A stretch of 38,539 nt of DNA, from the NCBI GenBank assembly GCA_964593865.1, contig CAZQKE010000049.1, forward strand, positions 1-38,539, given 5' to 3'. The stretch comes from CAZQKE01 sp964593865. Its GTDB lineage: Bacteria > Chloroflexota > Anaerolineae > JAAYZQ01. The stretch's first letter is position 1, and each line of letters opens with the position of its first letter. A model generated the notes under the pieces. The model was not told the DNA's origin and made no database searches. It worked only from the letters and a program-made list of their open reading frames with translations. The position numbers and the translations under genes were made by a program. Shown piece by piece: positions 34,791-38,539 of this stretch.

Positions 34791-36506
34791 ATGAGCGTCG
34801 GGCAATTGGTTGATCAAAACACCGGACAGGTCTTTCCCCTAGATCTGGACACCGTGACCCTGGGACGGCATGTGGACAACACCATCGTCCTGGCCGATTC
34901 CAAAGTCTCGCGTTTCCACGCCGAAATCTTGATGCAGGGTGGCCGCTGGGTCATCCGCGACCTGGGCAGCGCAAACGGAACCTATGTCAACGGAGAACGG
35001 ATCAACACCGTGCGCGTCCTCCGGTCGGGGGACGTGATCGGACTGGGCGATACCCTGCTCCGCGTCCAATGGCATATGGCTTCGCCGGAGCAAGATACGC
35101 TGGTCGAAAAACTGCCCCCCACGGCCAAAGCCTCTCCGGCCCGCGCCCGCACCCCCTTGTTGCCCATCATCGTCGGGCTGCTTCTGGCCCTGGCTTTGCT
35201 CCTGGCCGGGGCCTTGCTGCTCTGGCCGCGCCGACAAAACGGCGGGACCGGCACAACGGCCCCCACCACCCCTCCCACCACCCCGACCGAAGCCGCCATC
35301 CTGCCCACAACTGCACCCTTTGGCGACACCCCACTACCCACCGTCGCCGCTCCTACCACAGAGCCAACATTGCCGCCACCCTCGCCCACGGCGACGCCCG
35401 CCGTCACCCCCACTCCGGCTCCCACCCCCGTCATCGGCCGCTTTCGCGCCAAAGCGGATACCGTGGAACCGGGAGAATGCACTCGGCTGGAATGGGGTGA
35501 CGTGCAAGAGGCCCACACCTTGATCCTGAGCGGCGTCGGGCGCGTCAACCTGGAAGGCAAACTGGATGTCTGCCCCGACGAGACCAGATCCTACACCCTG
35601 GAAGCGGTGGGACCGGGCGGGACGGTCCGCAAAAGCGTCCGGGTTACGGTCCGGCCCTCTCCCTTGCCCTCCATTGAATTCTTCCGCGCCGTACCGGCGG
35701 TGATCGCTCCGGGCGAGTGTGCCCGGCTGGAATGGGGGAAGGTGGATCGGGCCGAATCGGCCACCGTTGAACCGGACATCGGCGGGGTGGGCACGCCGGG
35801 TACGGCCACCGTTTGCCCTCAAGAGACGACAACCTATGTGCTCAAAGCGGTCAACGCACAAGGCATCCGCACGGCGGAAACGGTCCTCGTCGTCTCTACC
35901 GGCGAAGATCGGCCACCGGTGATCGCCTTTTTCACCGCCAACCCAACCCACATCCGCGCCGGGGAATGTACCGAACTGAGCTGGGGCAAGGTGGATTACG
36001 CCGCTTTCGTCTCCATTGACCAGGGCATCGGCGGGGTGGGGACGCCCGGCTCACGGGAAGTCTGTTTGGGCCAAACGACAACCTTCGTCCTGACCGCCAT
36101 CGGCTTTGGCGGCACGGTCGAAAGCCGGGTGACGGTCCAGGTGACGGAGGGGCAGGCTGCCGATCTACCCGATCTGGTGATAGAATCGATCCTGTTTGAG
36201 CCTAACCCTTGCTACCGGGGCAAAAAATGCAAGGTGCAGATCAAAATTCGCAACGACGGAACCCAGGAAGCCGGACATTTCGTCGTGCGTTGGTCGCCCG
36301 CCGGGGAGGAAAGCATCCCCGTTGAGTGGGATGTGGACCATCTGGCCGCCGGAGATGCCCAAACCCTCTCTTACCCCTGGATTCCTACCCGTGCCGAAGA
36401 AAAGTGGTGGACGTTGGCCGTCGTGGATCTGAACGACGAGGTGGCCGAGATCGCCGAAGGTGCGGCCAACATCCTGGAACAGTGGGTCGCCGTGCAGGAA
36501 CGGTAG
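34791..36506 (+). CDS. FHA domain membrane protein with three Ig-like repeats and a CARDB domain
   Basis: A 571-residue protein with a modular plan. A cytoplasmic FHA domain (residues of about 5-95: VTLGRHVDNTIVLADSKVSR, then RFHAEI and GSANGTYVNGERI) should bind phosphothreonine. A single membrane helix (about 122-144) and a Pro/Thr linker (150-213) follow. Then come three homologous beta-sandwich repeats of about 80 residues, each with one cysteine pair (C230/C261, C310/C342, C392/C425) around a LEWG or LSWG core, and a final CARDB-type domain (LPDLVIESILFEPNPC, C474/C480). The outside is probably an adhesion or sensing module coupled to Ser/Thr kinase signalling inside, though no kinase is in the window. 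The ATG at 34791 follows AAGGAGG. Confidence 0.88.
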   Translation: MSVGQLVDQNTGQVFPLDLDTVTLGRHVDNTIVLADSKVSRFHAEILMQGGRWVIRDLGSANGTYVNGERINTVRVLRSGDVIGLGDTLLRVQWHMASPEQDTLVEKLPPTAKASPARARTPLLPIIVGLLLALALLLAGALLLWPRRQNGGTGTTAPTTPPTTPTEAAILPTTAPFGDTPLPTVAAPTTEPTLPPPSPTATPAVTPTPAPTPVIGRFRAKADTVEPGECTRLEWGDVQEAHTLILSGVGRVNLEGKLDVCPDETRSYTLEAVGPGGTVRKSVRVTVRPSPLPSIEFFRAVPAVIAPGECARLEWGKVDRAESATVEPDIGGVGTPGTATVCPQETTTYVLKAVNAQGIRTAETVLVVSTGEDRPPVIAFFTANPTHIRAGECTELSWGKVDYAAFVSIDQGIGGVGTPGSREVCLGQTTTFVLTAIGFGGTVESRVTVQVTEGQAADLPDLVIESILFEPNPCYRGKKCKVQIKIRNDGTQEAGHFVVRWSPAGEESIPVEWDVDHLAAGDAQTLSYPWIPTRAEEKWWTLAVVDLNDEVAEIAEGAANILEQWVAVQER

Positions 36507-36542
36507 CGTCCCTACTTTGCGGAGCAAGTGCTTCTGATCTCA

Positions 36543-36587
36543 CGCCGCAGACGCCGAGGTTTCCCCCGTACCCCGGCGTCTGCGGCG
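36543..36587. terminator. Long perfect inverted repeat between convergent genes
   Basis: Arms CGCCGCAGACGCCG (36543-36556) and CGGCGTCTGCGGCG (36574-36587) are perfect over 14 bp with a 17 nt loop. There is no T-run on either side, so it is not a classic intrinsic terminator. It lies between the FHA gene stop and the M20 peptidase stop. A smaller TTGCCC/GGGCAA stem follows at 36609-36625. Confidence 0.6.
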
Positions 36588-36647
36588 AAACCGACGGTGA
36601 GGGCACACTTGCCCCGGAAGGGCAACGTATCCCCCCTGCATCCCGGT

Positions 36648-37967
36648 CTAACCAAACCGCTGCAGCAGCTCATAGAGGGCCGCCACGCCGAAATCCAGAG
36701 CCTCCACCGGAATCCGCTCGTCGGCGGCGTGGACCAGATGCCAAAAGTCGGCGCCGGGCGGAACCTTCATGGGCAGAAAACCGTAGGTTTGGATGCCCAG
36801 CTTGGCAAAGTGACGGCCATCGGTGACGCCGGAGATGAGCAAGGGCGTAGGGACGCCCTCCGGATCGGCCCGGCGCAAGATGTCGCCCAGGGTGTCGAAA
36901 AGGCCCATGTCCGGCTCCGGCGGGCCGGGGTCGTGGCGGAGAACCTCTATTCGGACCTCATCACCCAGCAGATCCCGCAGCTCGGCCACCATCGTTTCGG
37001 CAGAGAAACCGGGCAGCAAGCGTCCATCCAGATCCACGCTCACCTCGGCAGGGATGACGTTGATTTTGGAGCTGCCGTGCAGGATCGTTGGGCTGACGGT
37101 GTTGTGCAGCAGGGGGTCAAAGATGCGGCCCTTTTCCCCCAACATATCCAACGTCCGGTCCGTCAGGGTCGGGCGAAGCAGTTGCCTGAAAAGCAAAGCC
37201 TGACTGGCGGGCAAAACCGAGGCGATGCTTTCGATCATCTGACGGGCGATGGGGGTAACATGGACCGGCAGCCGCTTGCGGTCCAGCGTTCGCAACACCT
37301 GGGCCAGTTTGGCCATGGCCCCACCGCGCACCGGCATTGAACCGTGCCCTCCCGGCCCCCGAACCGTGACGCGCGTCCAGCAGATCTGCTTTTCGGCAAC
37401 CATGATGGGGTATAGCTTACGCTCGCCGACATACATGGTAAAGCCCCCCGCCTCGCCGATGGCGTAGCGGATGCCCTTGAACAGGTCGGGGTGCTCCTCC
37501 ACCAAGAACCCGGCTCCATACTCCCCCCCGGCCTCCTCATCGGCAACCAAAGCCAACACCACGTCGCCCGGCGGGGTCAGACCTTCGGCTTTGGCTTTGA
37601 GCAAGGCGGCGACCATCATGGCTACTCCACCCTTCATGTCCAACGTGCCCCGGCCCCAAAGGAAACCGTCGGCAATCTCGGCGGCAAAGGGCGGATGGGT
37701 CCATTCCTGGTTTTCGGTGGTGACAACGTCTAGATGGCCGTACATGAGCAGAGGGGGCACATCGCCCCGCCCCGACAGTCGGGTGATAAGGTTGGGGCGG
37801 TTCTCGGTACGGGCCAGGATCGTCGTCTTGAACCCGGCCTCGCTCAAGAGCCGATCCAGATAGGCAACGCATTCCGCCTCGTTGCCGGGCGGGTTGGTCG
37901 TATCAAACCGGATCAGATCCTGCAATAGCGCGATAGGATGTTGATAGGCAGTCGTAGGGTCCACCAT
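36648..37967 (-). CDS. M20 family metallopeptidase (ArgE/DapE/CPG2-like)
   Basis: A 439-residue di-zinc hydrolase of peptides or N-acyl amino acids. Metal and catalytic blocks are MYGHLDVVTTE (His and catalytic Asp), GRGTLDMKGGVAMMVAALL (bridging Asp), VADEEAGGEYGAGFL (catalytic Glu-Glu pair) and the dimerisation-domain GPGGHGSMPVRGGAM. The final metal histidine is probably in SGVTDGRHFAKLGIQTYGF or nearby. The N-terminal stretch of the open frame (40 codons upstream of 37967) reads through repeat sequence and is excluded. The ATG at 37967 has GAGGAAGGAG just upstream, inside the repeat-derived junction. The substrate is not predictable. Confidence 0.92.
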   Translation of the reverse strand: MVDPTTAYQHPIALLQDLIRFDTTNPPGNEAECVAYLDRLLSEAGFKTTILARTENRPNLITRLSGRGDVPPLLMYGHLDVVTTENQEWTHPPFAAEIADGFLWGRGTLDMKGGVAMMVAALLKAKAEGLTPPGDVVLALVADEEAGGEYGAGFLVEEHPDLFKGIRYAIGEAGGFTMYVGERKLYPIMVAEKQICWTRVTVRGPGGHGSMPVRGGAMAKLAQVLRTLDRKRLPVHVTPIARQMIESIASVLPASQALLFRQLLRPTLTDRTLDMLGEKGRIFDPLLHNTVSPTILHGSSKINVIPAEVSVDLDGRLLPGFSAETMVAELRDLLGDEVRIEVLRHDPGPPEPDMGLFDTLGDILRRADPEGVPTPLLISGVTDGRHFAKLGIQTYGFLPMKVPPGADFWHLVHAADERIPVEALDFGVAALYELLQRFG

Positions 37968-37989
37968 TGCTCCTTCCTCAGAAAATAAT

Positions 37990-38380
37990 GCGGGCCGTCC
38001 ACGAAGCGGACGCGAATACGCGAATGCACGAATGCGCCCGGCCCCGGTGGCGCAAGGAAATCGCGGTTGGAACCGCCAAGACGCCAAGAGCGCGAAGGTC
38101 CTCTTTTTCTCTTTCCTTTGCGCCCTTTGCGCCTTCGCGGTTCAAACCTCCGGAACCGCCAAAGCGGGCCGTCCACGAAGCGGACGCGAATACACGAATG
38201 CACGAATGCGCCCGGCCCCGGTGGCGCAAGGAAATCGCGGTTGGAACCGCCAAGACGCCAAGAGCGCAAAGGTCTTCTTTTTCTCTTTTCTTTGCGCCCT
38301 TTGCGCCTTCGCGGTTCAAACCTCCGGAACCGCCAAAGCGGACGCGAATACGCGAATGCACGAATGCGCCCGGCCCCAGG
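37990..38380 (-). repeat. Tandem repeat array (about 2.2 units, period 174 bp) before the M20 gene
   Basis: Units begin at 37990, 38164 and 38338, an exact 174 bp period. The third copy is partial and has lost its GGGCCGTCCACGAAG block. Units share their words with the array at 29200-29597 on the opposite strand: GGGCCGTCCACGAAGCGGAC, GAATGCACGAATGCG, GGTTGGAACCGCCAAGACGC, and CTTTGCGCCCTTTGCGCC. Variation between units A and B is slight, so the duplication is recent or being homogenised. The 37968-38436 interval holds nothing else I can support. Confidence 0.95.
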
Positions 38381-38436
38381 CCCGAAAGGATTCTCGCGCA
38401 CGATCCTGCCCCGGTGGAGAGCCGATGGCCCGCCAC

Positions 38437-38539
38437 TCAGTAGGTCATCACGCGGGGCAAGGACTTGGCCTGTTCAATCCAACCGGCAACCTGGTTGCGA
38501 GTCGGCATCTTGCGGACCAGCTTCTTTTCGGCGTTGACC
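38437..38539 (-). CDS. C-terminal end of an unidentified protein (partial)
   Basis: The last 33 codons of an open frame entering from beyond the window, ending at TGA (38437-38439). The tail reads VNAEKKLVRKMPTRN, then QVAGWIEQAKSLPRVMTY. It has a balanced, protein-like composition unlike the repeat-derived frames next to it, but I cannot name a family. It is on the same strand as the M20 gene and separated from it by the repeat array. Confidence 0.5.
   Translation of the reverse strand, partial: VNAEKKLVRKMPTRNQVAGWIEQAKSLPRVMTY

Overview
The window is a GC-rich, densely packed bacterial chromosome segment with about thirty protein genes, two tRNAs and a T-box riboswitch. The content suggests a member of the Chloroflexota (Anaerolineae-like). 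The reasons are family-level only: secreted proteins with long Pro/Thr linkers, a PH/SHOCT membrane protein, DUF951 next to secDF, a T-box leader for valyl-tRNA synthetase, and intergenic repeats built from GCGCAAAGG-type words. No rRNA or marker-gene phylogeny is available here, so the assignment is an inference.

Layout. 1-2667 (minus): nrdR, a CDF cation transporter and an ABC exporter (ATPase plus a truncated permease). 2898-4552 (minus): a SAM methyltransferase whose start overlaps the stop of a hypothetical membrane protein. 4615-7458 (minus): a ThiQ/FbpC-like ATPase and a fused double permease, with no substrate-binding protein. 7844-10526 (plus): an S9 peptidase and a FlaR-like P-loop protein. 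10799-13075 (minus): tRNA-Gln, tRNA(CAT), an HNH nuclease, an RpiR regulator and a YIP1 protein, apparently one transcription unit with a terminator. 13441-17060 (plus): MoxR ATPase, B12-binding radical SAM enzyme and PfkB kinase. 17341-22392 (plus): Xer recombinase, PH/SHOCT protein, purine nucleoside phosphorylase, a secreted linker protein and MurJ. 22492-25977 (plus): a tandem-XRE regulator, a GAF histidine kinase, a TPR protein and RuvA. 25974-28706 (minus): secD, secF and DUF951. 28814-33193 (plus): T-box, repeat array, methyltransferase, valS. 33255-34604 (minus): MFS transporter. 34791-36506 (plus): FHA/Ig/CARDB membrane protein. 36648-37967 (minus): M20 peptidase, then a second repeat array and the tail of an unidentified gene.

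How it works together. Most genes are housekeeping: dNTP control, protein export, Holliday-junction processing, peptidoglycan precursor flipping, purine salvage and tRNA charging. The least ordinary features are these. A valine T-box (specifier GTC) is separated from valS by a repeat array and a methyltransferase gene. A related repeat array sits directly before two unrelated genes and ends in the same A/T-rich stretch plus Shine-Dalgarno in both. A translationally coupled B12-radical SAM/PfkB kinase pair follows an orphan MoxR. A foldback element made of the same repeat words lies between two convergent genes. Promoters appear to be of two kinds: those with a perfect TTGACA box and those with a TRTGN extended -10.
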